Below, piece after piece: positions 1 to 7,338 of a stretch of DNA of 18,901 nucleotides. The DNA lies in the NCBI GenBank assembly GCA_038202665.1, contig JBBRES010000024.1, positions 1 through 18,901 of the forward strand, written 5' to 3'. A model generated the notes under the pieces. It had not been told where the DNA came from, made no database searches, and worked only from the letters and a program-made list of their open reading frames with translations. Position numbers and translations under genes: made by a program. The stretch is from Kapaibacterium sp038202665 (lineage in GTDB: Bacteria > Bacteroidota > Ignavibacteria > Kapaibacteriales > Kapaibacteriaceae). The number at the start of each line of letters is the position of its first letter. Within the stretch, counting starts at the first letter, position 1.

Positions 1-1935
1 ACCCTTCAGGGTGTACCAGGCCTTGGCGTAGGCGAGTTCATGGAAGTAACCTTGAGTGGTGTGAACATGGTATCGATCGCCTCGCCCCGCGGTGTTGCGT
101 CGATCGTGTTCGATCCGGATGCATCGTGGCCAGCACTTTCGTCAATCATTCTCAAGATGGTGTCGGGAACATCGAAGCCATCATGGGATATAGGTGCGCG
201 AACGCTCACGGTTTACGTCGACAAAGGCGAACAAGTACAACTCACGTTTTCATCGAACGTTGGTGAAACAGAAACTGAAGCGTCCGGCAACATGGCAAAC
301 CATGGAATGTGGAAGGCAGTTGCCGATGCGGGCCTTGCACCAGATCAGCAACAGGCCGCCATGCGCGGACTCGCGTGGCTGATTACACCAGGACGGATCC
401 TCAACCTTGTACACGGAACACAAAAGCCACTGAAGAAACCGGCCGTGAAGAAGGGCGAAGTGAGTTTCCGCGACTTCAGTTCTACGGATGCAGAGATCAC
501 GTTGGACGACACCTATGTGCATGCAAAAACCACGCACAAAGTAGACATGCATTCCGAATGGTCTATGTGGATTGACGATGTGAATAAGCCACTGCCAGAA
601 GAGCATAAAGAACGAGCATTTTTCTACGAGCAACTGTCAGTGGACCTCACAAAGGACACACTAACCAACGTAGCGAAGCAAGAATTCGGCGACACGAAGT
701 ATCGCGGCGTCACCTATGTGCCAACGGCAACAACGCGCTTCCGCGAATACATGCCGCGCGCGATAGGCAACGATGCCGCGAAGATCACTCGCAGAGGTGA
801 TGGCAAACTTCTCGACGTGTTGAGCTCGAAACGTCCAGACGCAGTAAAACTCCAGTACGTTGTTCCGTCGTTCCACTGGGTAGAAGAGCAACGCGTTCTC
901 GTAGGCAACATCATTACGAGCACGAGAAAAGGCGGCGGCCTTCGTGTATGGATGGACCGGCCTTGGTATTCAAGCGGCAACGGCGAGTTGCTTGGTGTGA
1001 TCCTTTACTCCACGCAAAAGTGGAAGGCGAAGCCGGCCAGTTCCGAAGGCAAGGTAGGTAAGTTCGGAAAGGTCGGACCTTCACAGGGATTCACGAGCAA
1101 GATTGGTAGTCTCGGCGTATCGGGTCTCGCCTCTTCTATGTTCGCGAGTTCGAAAGTAGACATACCAGAGACCATCGAGCCTTACGTCACACAATGGGGA
1201 CTTGATCCCATCTGGCTCTCTGCACCAACGCCTTCTGATTCCACGCCGCTCGTAACGAACTTCGTGGATCCTAAGGTTGTGCTCACGAACGTTTCTCTCG
1301 AAGAAACAGGAGTTGTACAACGCTATGTGGTAGTGGGCTATGAACCGCAGTTCGATCCCGATCGCCGGCAATGGTTCTGTGATATCTCCATCGATCCGGG
1401 CGACTCCTACTATCCGTTCATCAAGCTCTCCCTCGTGCGCTTGCAACCGATGTCGTTGTCAGATCCCGATACAGGTCGCGACGTGTATTGTTCTCGCACA
1501 ATCCTCAGCGAATTCTGCCAACTCGCACCAGATCGCAAGGCAACCGTCAAAATCGAAGACGACAAGAAGAGCATCACGGTGATGGTGGAAGGAAAGACGT
1601 ATCGCGCAAACACTACCGGACAAATCGGCTCTGAAATCGAAGTCACTCTCGAGAAACGCACGGACGGTGCGGCTTCTGCGAACGACGTTGCATGGCGGCC
1701 TGTGGTCACGCAACGCATCGACCGTATTCATGCATCGAATGCATGGGCTGGAATGCTGGTCTTGCCAACAGAAGTGAGCGCAAACCAGTACCGCGTGGTG
1801 ATCAAAGAGTACGAGCAATTCTTCTCGGACACGGAACGACGTCAGACGAATCTTGGCGGATTCACGGACGGAGGCAACATGGAATTCACACTTGATAAGC
1901 GTGTTGTGTATGCAGACGTTCTGCCCTTGTTCTAG
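1..1935 (+). CDS. Large uncharacterised protein, C-terminal part (5' end outside window)
   Basis: The reading frame is open from the first base to a TAG stop at 1933-1935, giving 644 residues. The first ATG in frame is at 40, but the codons before it read as ordinary protein, so the true start is probably upstream. I do not recognise a named domain. The protein is soluble-looking, with no membrane segment or lipobox in the visible part. Stretches that look conserved are GGGLRVWMDRPWYSSGNGE (codons at about 930-990), a YEPQFDPDRRQWFCDISID segment (about 1340-1400) followed by YYPFIKLSLVRLQP, and an EYEQFF segment near the C-terminus. From memory these resemble blocks seen in very large unannotated bacterial proteins, but I cannot name a family. 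It ends 30 bp before the next gene. It is a real gene by length and codon pattern; its function is unknown. Confidence 0.8.
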   Translation, partial: TLQGVPGLGVGEFMEVTLSGVNMVSIASPRGVASIVFDPDASWPALSSIILKMVSGTSKPSWDIGARTLTVYVDKGEQVQLTFSSNVGETETEASGNMANHGMWKAVADAGLAPDQQQAAMRGLAWLITPGRILNLVHGTQKPLKKPAVKKGEVSFRDFSSTDAEITLDDTYVHAKTTHKVDMHSEWSMWIDDVNKPLPEEHKERAFFYEQLSVDLTKDTLTNVAKQEFGDTKYRGVTYVPTATTRFREYMPRAIGNDAAKITRRGDGKLLDVLSSKRPDAVKLQYVVPSFHWVEEQRVLVGNIITSTRKGGGLRVWMDRPWYSSGNGELLGVILYSTQKWKAKPASSEGKVGKFGKVGPSQGFTSKIGSLGVSGLASSMFASSKVDIPETIEPYVTQWGLDPIWLSAPTPSDSTPLVTNFVDPKVVLTNVSLEETGVVQRYVVVGYEPQFDPDRRQWFCDISIDPGDSYYPFIKLSLVRLQPMSLSDPDTGRDVYCSRTILSEFCQLAPDRKATVKIEDDKKSITVMVEGKTYRANTTGQIGSEIEVTLEKRTDGAASANDVAWRPVVTQRIDRIHASNAWAGMLVLPTEVSANQYRVVIKEYEQFFSDTERRQTNLGGFTDGGNMEFTLDKRVVYADVLPLF

Positions 1936-1955
1936 AGACTGAATCATTGAAAACT

Positions 1956-1961
1956 GAGGGG
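1956..1961 (+). promoter_or_regulatory. Possible Shine-Dalgarno site for the SRPBCC/GyrI gene
   Basis: A GAGGGG hexamer lies four bases upstream of the ATG at 1966. It is one of few purine-rich, anti-SD-like sites in front of a gene here; most starts in the window have none. It supports 1966 as the start. The match could be chance. Confidence 0.35.
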
Positions 1962-1965
1962 TGTT

Positions 1966-2967
1966 ATGAAGATTGTCAAGTGGATTGCGATAGGGCTCGC
2001 ATGCCTTATCGGTCTTGTTGTAGCAATCGGATTTCTTTCGTCGCGCACAACCCACATTGAGCGTAGCCGCGTGTTCAAGGGATCGCGTGCACCTGCCTAC
2101 GATCAGATTGCGACTTTGTCCAAGTGGTCTACATGGTCACCATGGGACAACGTCGACACGAACATGAAGAAGACCCTCTTCGGTCCGCCCTCTGGCGTTG
2201 GCGCCGGCTATGAGTGGACGAGTGACGATTGGCAAGTTGGGAACGGAAAACTCGAAGTGGTCGAGGCTGACGAAGACCACATTGTTTCCAACATGTTCTT
2301 CGGATCTAGCGACAAACCTTCGAAGGCCGCTTTTACGTTTGCCAACGAAGGCACGGGTACCAAAGTAACGTGGTCCATAGACTCTGACTATGGTCTGAAC
2401 CCATTTGCTCGATTCATGGGACTGTTCATGGATGGCATGGTAGGACCAATGTTTGAAAAGGGTCTTTCCAACATCGACAGCATCCTTGCCACCTTGCCCC
2501 CTCCCGTTGCCGTTCGTGAAGAACAATTCAGTGGTGGTGCCGCACTCACAATGCGTGTACAGTGTTCGATGACCGAGATTGGCAGCAAACTTGCGCTGAT
2601 CTACGGTACCATTATGAAGTCGGCGGGCGAGCAGAACATCTCCATCGCTGCCCCACCTTTTGCGATCTATCATGAGTTTGATCCGGCAAATGGCAGGGTG
2701 GACATGGAGGCAGGGCTGCAGTTTCCGTCGCTTCCCAAGGCAAAAGCTCCCGTCAAGGCCGTTCAACTCATCCCAGGCAAGGTGATTGTAGCCGATTACT
2801 ATGGTCCGTACCAAGGCTCGGCCGTTGCCTGGACTGCTGTAGAGCGTTATGCTGCCGACCACAAGCTTGTTCTCGACGGGTCGCCCTGGGAGAGCTACGT
2901 CACAGACCCGATAACCACGCCGGACTCGACCAAATGGCTAACACGGGTGTACTACCGCGTGAAATAG
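1966..2967 (+). CDS. Membrane-anchored SRPBCC and GyrI-like domain protein
   Basis: This is a 333-residue protein. Residues 1-25 form one hydrophobic segment with a basic start (MKIVKW), read as a membrane anchor or uncleaved signal. Residues about 30-175 resemble the SRPBCC/polyketide-cyclase fold (W-rich start with WSTWSPWD, a GAGYEW turn and a long C-terminal helix). Residues about 185-333 resemble a GyrI-like (AraC effector-binding) small-molecule-binding domain, with AAPPFAIYHEF, a VIVADYYGPYQG strand-loop and a final LTRVYYRVK strand. Such two-domain proteins are common and unassigned in Bacteroidota; the ligand is unknown. There is no DNA-binding helix-turn-helix, so it is not a classic AraC regulator. 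It begins 30 bp after the unknown gene, and the membrane-protein gene follows 11 bp after its stop. Confidence 0.75.
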   Translation: MKIVKWIAIGLACLIGLVVAIGFLSSRTTHIERSRVFKGSRAPAYDQIATLSKWSTWSPWDNVDTNMKKTLFGPPSGVGAGYEWTSDDWQVGNGKLEVVEADEDHIVSNMFFGSSDKPSKAAFTFANEGTGTKVTWSIDSDYGLNPFARFMGLFMDGMVGPMFEKGLSNIDSILATLPPPVAVREEQFSGGAALTMRVQCSMTEIGSKLALIYGTIMKSAGEQNISIAAPPFAIYHEFDPANGRVDMEAGLQFPSLPKAKAPVKAVQLIPGKVIVADYYGPYQGSAVAWTAVERYAADHKLVLDGSPWESYVTDPITTPDSTKWLTRVYYRVK

Positions 2968-2975
2968 TATTTTTG
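2968..2975 (+). promoter_or_regulatory. Candidate Bacteroidota-type -7 box (TATTTTTG)
   Basis: TATTTTTG fits the TAnnTTTG consensus of Bacteroidota promoters and lies three bases before the ATG at 2979. Transcription from it would start at or next to the start codon, giving an essentially leaderless mRNA. No matching -33 TTTG is visible at the usual distance, so the call rests on the -7 box and its position. Confidence 0.4.
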
Positions 2976-2978
2976 CAG

Positions 2979-3515
2979 ATGCCATTTCGATCCCGCACAA
3001 CTCAGCTCCTTTTAACGCTCTTCGTACTCGGTGGCCTTGTATGGCTCGGCGGCAGCGTAGTCCGTTCTGTTATCGGGTTTGACGTCTTCGTTCCAGGGAC
3101 CCTTTCCTTTAAGCCCGAGCAAACAGATGTTGTTCGCATGAACACCGTTCGTTTGTATGCACTTACAGGTCCGTGGACCAGTTGGGGCTTTGCCACATGC
3201 TTCTTCGGAGGCGTAGGACTGATCGTCGCGCTTCGGTCGAGCATGCGCAGATTCGGATGGCTTCTCATGTCGGCAATCCTCTTCGTAATCATCATCCCCA
3301 TCGAAGGCTATCTGATATGGCAGGACTATCAACTCGTCCTCTACTTCGATAGGGCCACGAGCGCGCCACTTGCGTCGATGTCCGAGATCTTCACCGTATT
3401 TTTAACGCGATTCCAACACCAACTGTTGAACATGGCATCGGGGTTCGCCTTTTTTGCCGCCATCACGCTGGTTCTTTGTACGACATTCCGACCGCTGCAT
3501 CGCTATGAAAGCTGA
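2979..3515 (+). CDS. Four-helix integral membrane protein, unknown function
   Basis: The 178-residue product has four hydrophobic segments at about residues 9-28, 67-84, 93-111 and 148-166, with short charged loops between them. I recognise no family. The frame extends upstream to 2934 inside the preceding gene, but the ATG at 2979 gives a natural start: a basic MPFRSR leader runs straight into helix 1, and a TAnnTTTG box sits just before it. The extracytoplasmic-looking loop between helices 1 and 2 is about 38 residues. Its 3' end overlaps the following small gene by 11 bases (3505-3515), so the two are probably translationally coupled. No catalytic motif is visible. Confidence 0.7.
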   Translation: MPFRSRTTQLLLTLFVLGGLVWLGGSVVRSVIGFDVFVPGTLSFKPEQTDVVRMNTVRLYALTGPWTSWGFATCFFGGVGLIVALRSSMRRFGWLLMSAILFVIIIPIEGYLIWQDYQLVLYFDRATSAPLASMSEIFTVFLTRFQHQLLNMASGFAFFAAITLVLCTTFRPLHRYES

Positions 3516-3807
3516 CAAGCTCCTCGAAGCATTAATCGAACTCGGTAAGAGCATGGGCTTTGCTGTACGTAGAGAAGCAGGGACGTTTCGTGGCGGACCT
3601 TGCGTTCTTCACGAAGAGAAAATCATTTTGATCAATAGAACGATGATGCCCGAAGCCGCCGCTGTAATCCTTGCACGGGCGTTGGTGCGATACGATGTAG
3701 ACGAATCATTCCTGAAGCCCGCTGTGCGCGACATTCTGGATCGCGAGCGCGCCTATGTGGCCAAGCATCCGGACGTGCGCATCGAGCCACGAACCGAGGC
3801 AGCATGA
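3505..3807 (+). CDS. Small conserved-looking protein encoded directly upstream of era
   Basis: This is a soluble protein of 100 residues starting MKADKLLEALIELGKSMGF. The frame opens earlier (3454), but the ATG at 3505 is the sensible start because upstream codons lie inside the preceding membrane-protein gene. It has a predicted helix, then a strand-rich centre (FRGGPCVLHEEKIILIN), then helices with DESFLKPAVRDILDRERAY. I recognise no named family and see no metal-binding or catalytic motif. It overlaps the preceding gene by 11 bases and shares an ATGA with era, so it is co-translated with era; a ribosome- or GTPase-related role would be guesswork. Real gene by tight packing and codon pattern; function unknown. 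Confidence 0.75.
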   Translation: MKADKLLEALIELGKSMGFAVRREAGTFRGGPCVLHEEKIILINRTMMPEAAAVILARALVRYDVDESFLKPAVRDILDRERAYVAKHPDVRIEPRTEAA

Positions 3808-4721
3808 CCGACGAACTCCCTTCTCCTACGGCAACGCGATGTGGCACTGTTGCTATCATTGGCCGACCGAATGCTGGAAAATCTACGCTCCTCAATGCCA
3901 TCCTTGGCTTGAAGCTTTCCATCGTCACAGATAAACCGCAAACAACACGAAAGCGTGTTCTCGGCATTCATACAACCGAATCTGCGCAAATCATTTTCGT
4001 CGACACACCAGGCGTGATCCAACCGCGGTATAAGCTCCAACGCTCGATGATGGGCTTTGTAGACGAGACCATGTCGGAAGCCGATGTGATCTGCGTTGTT
4101 GTAGATGCTGTCAAGGCCATTAAGCGCGGCTCGATTCGAGACCCGATGGTGGAACGCCGTTTCGCAGAGGGCAAGATCCCTGCTATTCTCGTCCTGAACA
4201 AAATGGACTCAGTGGGCGTAAAAATTGGCGTGTTGCCACTGCTTGCAGAAGCGCAGGCATCGGGCATTTACAAGAAGGCCATTGCGATTGCTGCACAAGA
4301 GAACACGTATGTGACAGACCTTGTAGAGATGCTCACAGAACTTGCCCCCGTAGGTGAGTTCCTCTACGAGCCAGACCAGCTCTCTACTCTCCCCGAACGC
4401 TTCTTTGTTGCCGAGCTTATTCGCGAAGCCATTTTCGAGCAGTTCCGTGAAGAAGTGCCCTATGCCACCGATGTGGAAGTGCGTGAATTCAAGGAACGCG
4501 AAGAAGGCAAGTGGTATGTATTGGCCGACATCGTCGTGGAGCGCGACACGCAAAAGGCCATCATCATTGGTGCCAAGGGCAGCGCGCTGAAGCAAATCGG
4601 AGAAACAGCACGCGCCGCTATTGAACAGCACCTCGATCACAAAGTCTATCTGGAGCTCTACGTCAAAGTGAAGCAAGGGTGGCGCGACGATAAAAATCAA
4701 CTGAACAATCTCGGTTACTGA
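3804..4721 (+). CDS. era: GTPase Era, 16S rRNA-binding ribosome assembly factor
   Basis: Era binds the 3' end of 16S rRNA and acts in 30S subunit maturation in a GTP-dependent way. The 305-residue length is normal. All G motifs are present: G1 GRPNAGKS (residues 20-27), the switch I TTR at 47-49, G3 DTPG (67-70) and G4 NKMD (132-135). A C-terminal KH RNA-binding domain has the IIIGAKGSALKQIG signature, and the protein ends with the typical LYVKVKQGWRDD segment. The ATG shares an ATGA with the upstream small gene, and the TGA stop shares one base with the upstream bamD ATG (TGATG). It looks like a complete, functional copy. Confidence 0.97.
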   Translation: MTDELPSPTATRCGTVAIIGRPNAGKSTLLNAILGLKLSIVTDKPQTTRKRVLGIHTTESAQIIFVDTPGVIQPRYKLQRSMMGFVDETMSEADVICVVVDAVKAIKRGSIRDPMVERRFAEGKIPAILVLNKMDSVGVKIGVLPLLAEAQASGIYKKAIAIAAQENTYVTDLVEMLTELAPVGEFLYEPDQLSTLPERFFVAELIREAIFEQFREEVPYATDVEVREFKEREEGKWYVLADIVVERDTQKAIIIGAKGSALKQIGETARAAIEQHLDHKVYLELYVKVKQGWRDDKNQLNNLGY

Positions 4722-5491
4722 TGCCCGTATCTTTGCCGGCTATGCCACTCCTCCTCCTCCTCGCTACATGCCTTTCGTTCCTCCTCGCATCTTGTTCCTC
4801 GCCTGAGAAGGCAAGGGGTCCTGCTACCGCAGAAGATGTATGGCAGCGAGGCAAGAAGGCCTTCGACGACAACGATGTTGTTGAAGCTCAATCGCAATTC
4901 GACATCATCAAGCTGCAGTATCCGGCAAGTCAGTATGCAGACGATGCACAGTTCTACTTGGCCGAGATCAACTTCAAGCGAGGCGAATTCATCCTTGCCG
5001 CCTTCAATTATTCTTTAGTGCGCCGCAGCTATCCGAGCAGTGAATTCGCGAAGACTGCGGCATTCAAAGCAGCAGAGTGTTACAACCAGATCGCGCCGCC
5101 CATGGATCGAGATCAGGAATACACCAAGAAGGCCATCCAAGCTTACTCTGAGTTTCAATCGATCTATCCACAAGATTCATTAGCGCTTGTATCACTTGAG
5201 CGCATTGCAGAATTGCGTGGACGTCTCGCGGAGCGATTCCTTTCGATCGCGCAACAGTACGATGCACTCGTCGCCCCGAAGTCCGCACTCATCTACTACG
5301 ACGCTGTCATCGAAGAGTATCCCGACACGAAGCAATACGAAGTGGCTCTCGCGGGCAAGCTCGACATTCTCTTGCGTCAAAAGAAATACGACGAAGCACG
5401 AACCGTCATCGCGCTCTGGCACAAGTCGGTTCGCGCTCCCATGAAGAACGAACGGCTTGATGCATACGAACGACAATTGAACAACCGATAA
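4721..5491 (+). CDS. bamD: Outer membrane assembly lipoprotein BamD
   Basis: BamD is the TPR lipoprotein of the BAM complex, which inserts beta-barrel proteins into the outer membrane. The 256-residue product has a lipoprotein signal ending in the lipobox L-A-S-C (Cys25), then TPR-like helical repeats: an AEDVWQRGKKAFDDNDVVEA helix pair, YPASQYADDAQFYLAE, a YPSSEFAKTAAFKAAECY repeat and later YPDTKQYEVALAGK. Two starts are possible. ATG 4721 overlaps the era stop by one base; ATG 4742 (residue 8) follows a TAnnTTTG box by six bases and gives a compact signal peptide. Neither start provides the usual basic residues before the hydrophobic core, which is odd. Length and repeat layout fit BamD; a generic TPR lipoprotein is the alternative. 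Confidence 0.9.
   Translation: MPVSLPAMPLLLLLATCLSFLLASCSSPEKARGPATAEDVWQRGKKAFDDNDVVEAQSQFDIIKLQYPASQYADDAQFYLAEINFKRGEFILAAFNYSLVRRSYPSSEFAKTAAFKAAECYNQIAPPMDRDQEYTKKAIQAYSEFQSIYPQDSLALVSLERIAELRGRLAERFLSIAQQYDALVAPKSALIYYDAVIEEYPDTKQYEVALAGKLDILLRQKKYDEARTVIALWHKSVRAPMKNERLDAYERQLNNR
4728..4735 (+). promoter_or_regulatory. Candidate Bacteroidota-type -7 box inside the 5' end of bamD (TATCTTTG)
   Basis: TATCTTTG matches TAnnTTTG and is followed by CCGGCT and an in-frame ATG at 4742. If used, it would transcribe bamD from a leaderless or nearly leaderless start at residue 8 of the longer frame, independent of the era transcript. No -33 TTTG is visible. Confidence 0.4.
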
Positions 5492-5501
5492 CGGACACCG
5501 C

Positions 5502-5999
5502 ATGTCTACTACGAATCGCATCAAAACACCGTCGGAGTCGGAGGTGCACATGACGCATCTCGTTCTGCCGAACGACACGAATCAACTTGGCAATCTCCTT
5601 GGCGGTAGGCTTATGCACTGGATCGACATTGCTGCCGCACTCACATCTATGAAGCATGCTGCGCGTGTATGTGTGACCGCATCGGTTGACGAGATATCGT
5701 TCAACGAGCCAATCAAGCTTGGACACATGGTGCACTTGCGGAGCGTGATTACACGATCCTTCCGTACATCAATGGAAGTGAAGGTTGACGTGTGGCGTGA
5801 AGATCCGCTTAACGACTCGAAGGCACATACCTCTAGTGCGTATCTCACGTTCGTTGGAATCGATCAATATGGCAAGCCGCTTCCTGCACCGCCCGTAGAG
5901 CCAGAATCAGACGAAGAGAAGCTACTCTACGAAGAAGCCGCCATCCGTCGCGAAGCACGACTTCGCTATCGTGAACAGATTCGCGCGCGCAGAGGATGA
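5502..5999 (+). CDS. Acyl-CoA thioesterase, hotdog fold (YciA/BACH type)
   Basis: Hotdog thioesterases of this type hydrolyse acyl-CoA to free acid and CoA in the cytoplasm. The 165-residue product has the family start (VHMTHLVLPNDTNQLGN), the LGGRLMHWIDIAAAL block with the conserved Asp42 at the head of the central helix, and the following strands (ASVDEISFNEPIKLGHMV, then VDVWREDP and SAYLTFVGID). The C-terminal 35 residues are a charged Glu/Arg-rich helix, usual in this family. The substrate chain length cannot be read from the sequence. It starts 10 bp after bamD and shares ATGA with the next gene. Single-domain length fits bacterial YciA/BACH enzymes. Confidence 0.9.
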   Translation: MSTTNRIKTPSESEVHMTHLVLPNDTNQLGNLLGGRLMHWIDIAAALTSMKHAARVCVTASVDEISFNEPIKLGHMVHLRSVITRSFRTSMEVKVDVWREDPLNDSKAHTSSAYLTFVGIDQYGKPLPAPPVEPESDEEKLLYEEAAIRREARLRYREQIRARRG

Positions 6000-7315
6000 C
6001 GAGCCTGCGGTTGTGGTGTTACGTAGCACTGCTTGCCGTGCTCGTTGCTCCTGCAGGTGCAGAAACTCCTGCAACGATGCAGGATTCAACCGTATGTGCG
6101 ATGCGCATGATGCGTTGCTATGGTGGACGGAATGAACGTCTTCCTCCCATCGTTCTTATCAGCTCAAAAGACCGCCGTGCGATCAACGTAGACATTGGCT
6201 CGACGTCCGTTACCATTGAGTTTGACCTCCTTTGCAACGTAGCGCCGGCTGTCTACGTGAGGTTTATGCACTGCTCGGCAAACTGGGAAGAGGAGCAGAA
6301 CGCATTCCTGAATGATGCCACACTCCGCACGACACTTGTTGATTGGTCCCTTGCTCCGTCTCGTGCGCGGTATTGGTCGCACCGAGGCTCTCTCCAAGTT
6401 CCCAACGACCAAGTGCAGTTTCGATTCTCCGGGAACTGGAAAGCAAAGGTGTACGACATTGGCACCGACGAACTCTTGGGTGAGACGCGATTCTTTGTTG
6501 TGGAGCCCCTCGCGAATTCCTACATGAATTTCATGACAGACTTCTACGACACTAAGTTCAAGGTGAGCGGCTTTGCACTGACGATCGAGAATGTTGTTAC
6601 CGATCCGAATGCAACCCTTATCGACGGATTCATGCACACCTCGGCTCTCTATCGAAACAATCGCTATTGGGAACCCATTGTTGTTAGCAACCAGATCGAT
6701 GATGGCAACAACCCTTCCATGATCAGAACATGGATAGGTGGCATGGCGCAGGGCAGCAAGTTCTTTCGCGCAGAACGAATACCGTCGCAGAATGAATATC
6801 GTGTGCTCGACATGACCTTTGTTGCGCAGTTCCCTTCTACCGGACAACCTGTTCGATTGCCGCTCACAGACCTGCGACGTAATGGAAACTTCATGATCTA
6901 TGGAGATGATGGTGCCATGATCACGTCGAACATTTCCAGTGTTGACGATGACTACGTGCCTATCGAATTTCTTCTCGATCCGCAAGGGCCGCCTTCGGAG
7001 TCCGACGTCTTCGTCCTTGGTTCATTCAACCACTTCCGTCCGGATCCATCGTGGCAAATGTATTACGACGAAGAGCTGCGCATGTATCGCGTCCGCAACT
7101 GGGTCCGCAGAGCACGTCACAACTACCTGTACGCAACTGGCAAACTCAACATCGACGATAAGAGCATTGCAGACCTTTCCTTTGAAGAATGGGAAGGCAA
7201 TTCGTCTGCAGCTAACCAGAGTTTCCTCGCGTTCACGTATTATCGTATGCAAGACTACGGCGGGTACGATGGCATCATCGCCGTATGCACGAGCTCACTT
7301 TCCAACACTCGGTAA
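5996..7315 (+). CDS. DUF5103 protein, type IX secretion system plug
   Basis: The 439-residue protein has a signal peptide (hydrophobic residues about 5-20, likely cleavage after AGA at 20-22). The N-terminal part matches DUF5103 (T9SS plug, first domain): a strand start TSVTIEFDLL, then YVRFMHCSANWEEEQ, and later FRFSGNWKAKVYD and TRFFVVEP. The C-terminal part has DVFVLGSFNHFRPDPSWQM, then a YNYLYA-like HNYLYA strand and an EGN...FLAFTYYR ending, also typical of the family. In Flavobacterium johnsoniae the plug protein occupies the periplasmic side of the SprA channel when no cargo is engaged. It overlaps the thioesterase by ATGA. No other T9SS gene is in the window. The assignment is by remembered family pattern, strong but not searched. 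Confidence 0.8.
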   Translation: MTSLRLWCYVALLAVLVAPAGAETPATMQDSTVCAMRMMRCYGGRNERLPPIVLISSKDRRAINVDIGSTSVTIEFDLLCNVAPAVYVRFMHCSANWEEEQNAFLNDATLRTTLVDWSLAPSRARYWSHRGSLQVPNDQVQFRFSGNWKAKVYDIGTDELLGETRFFVVEPLANSYMNFMTDFYDTKFKVSGFALTIENVVTDPNATLIDGFMHTSALYRNNRYWEPIVVSNQIDDGNNPSMIRTWIGGMAQGSKFFRAERIPSQNEYRVLDMTFVAQFPSTGQPVRLPLTDLRRNGNFMIYGDDGAMITSNISSVDDDYVPIEFLLDPQGPPSESDVFVLGSFNHFRPDPSWQMYYDEELRMYRVRNWVRRARHNYLYATGKLNIDDKSIADLSFEEWEGNSSAANQSFLAFTYYRMQDYGGYDGIIAVCTSSLSNTR

Positions 7316-7338
7316 CGATTGCGTCAGCACAATTCTCT

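Noticed and set aside
1459..2055. Minus-strand open frame of 198 codons
   Set aside because: It is antisense to the end of the large unknown gene and the start of the SRPBCC gene; no protein-like features.
6164..6985. Minus-strand open frame of 273 codons
   Set aside because: It is antisense to the plug gene, whose plus-strand product matches a family; the minus product has no recognisable pattern.
7294..7300. Single CTCACTT in the plug gene (and another at 8325-8331 in ruvB)
   Set aside because: Single 7-mers are expected by chance a few times in a window this size; only tandem copies were counted.
7285..7338. Longer ruvB start inside the plug gene
   Set aside because: It would add 18 residues not seen in RuvB and overlap the plug gene by 31 bases.
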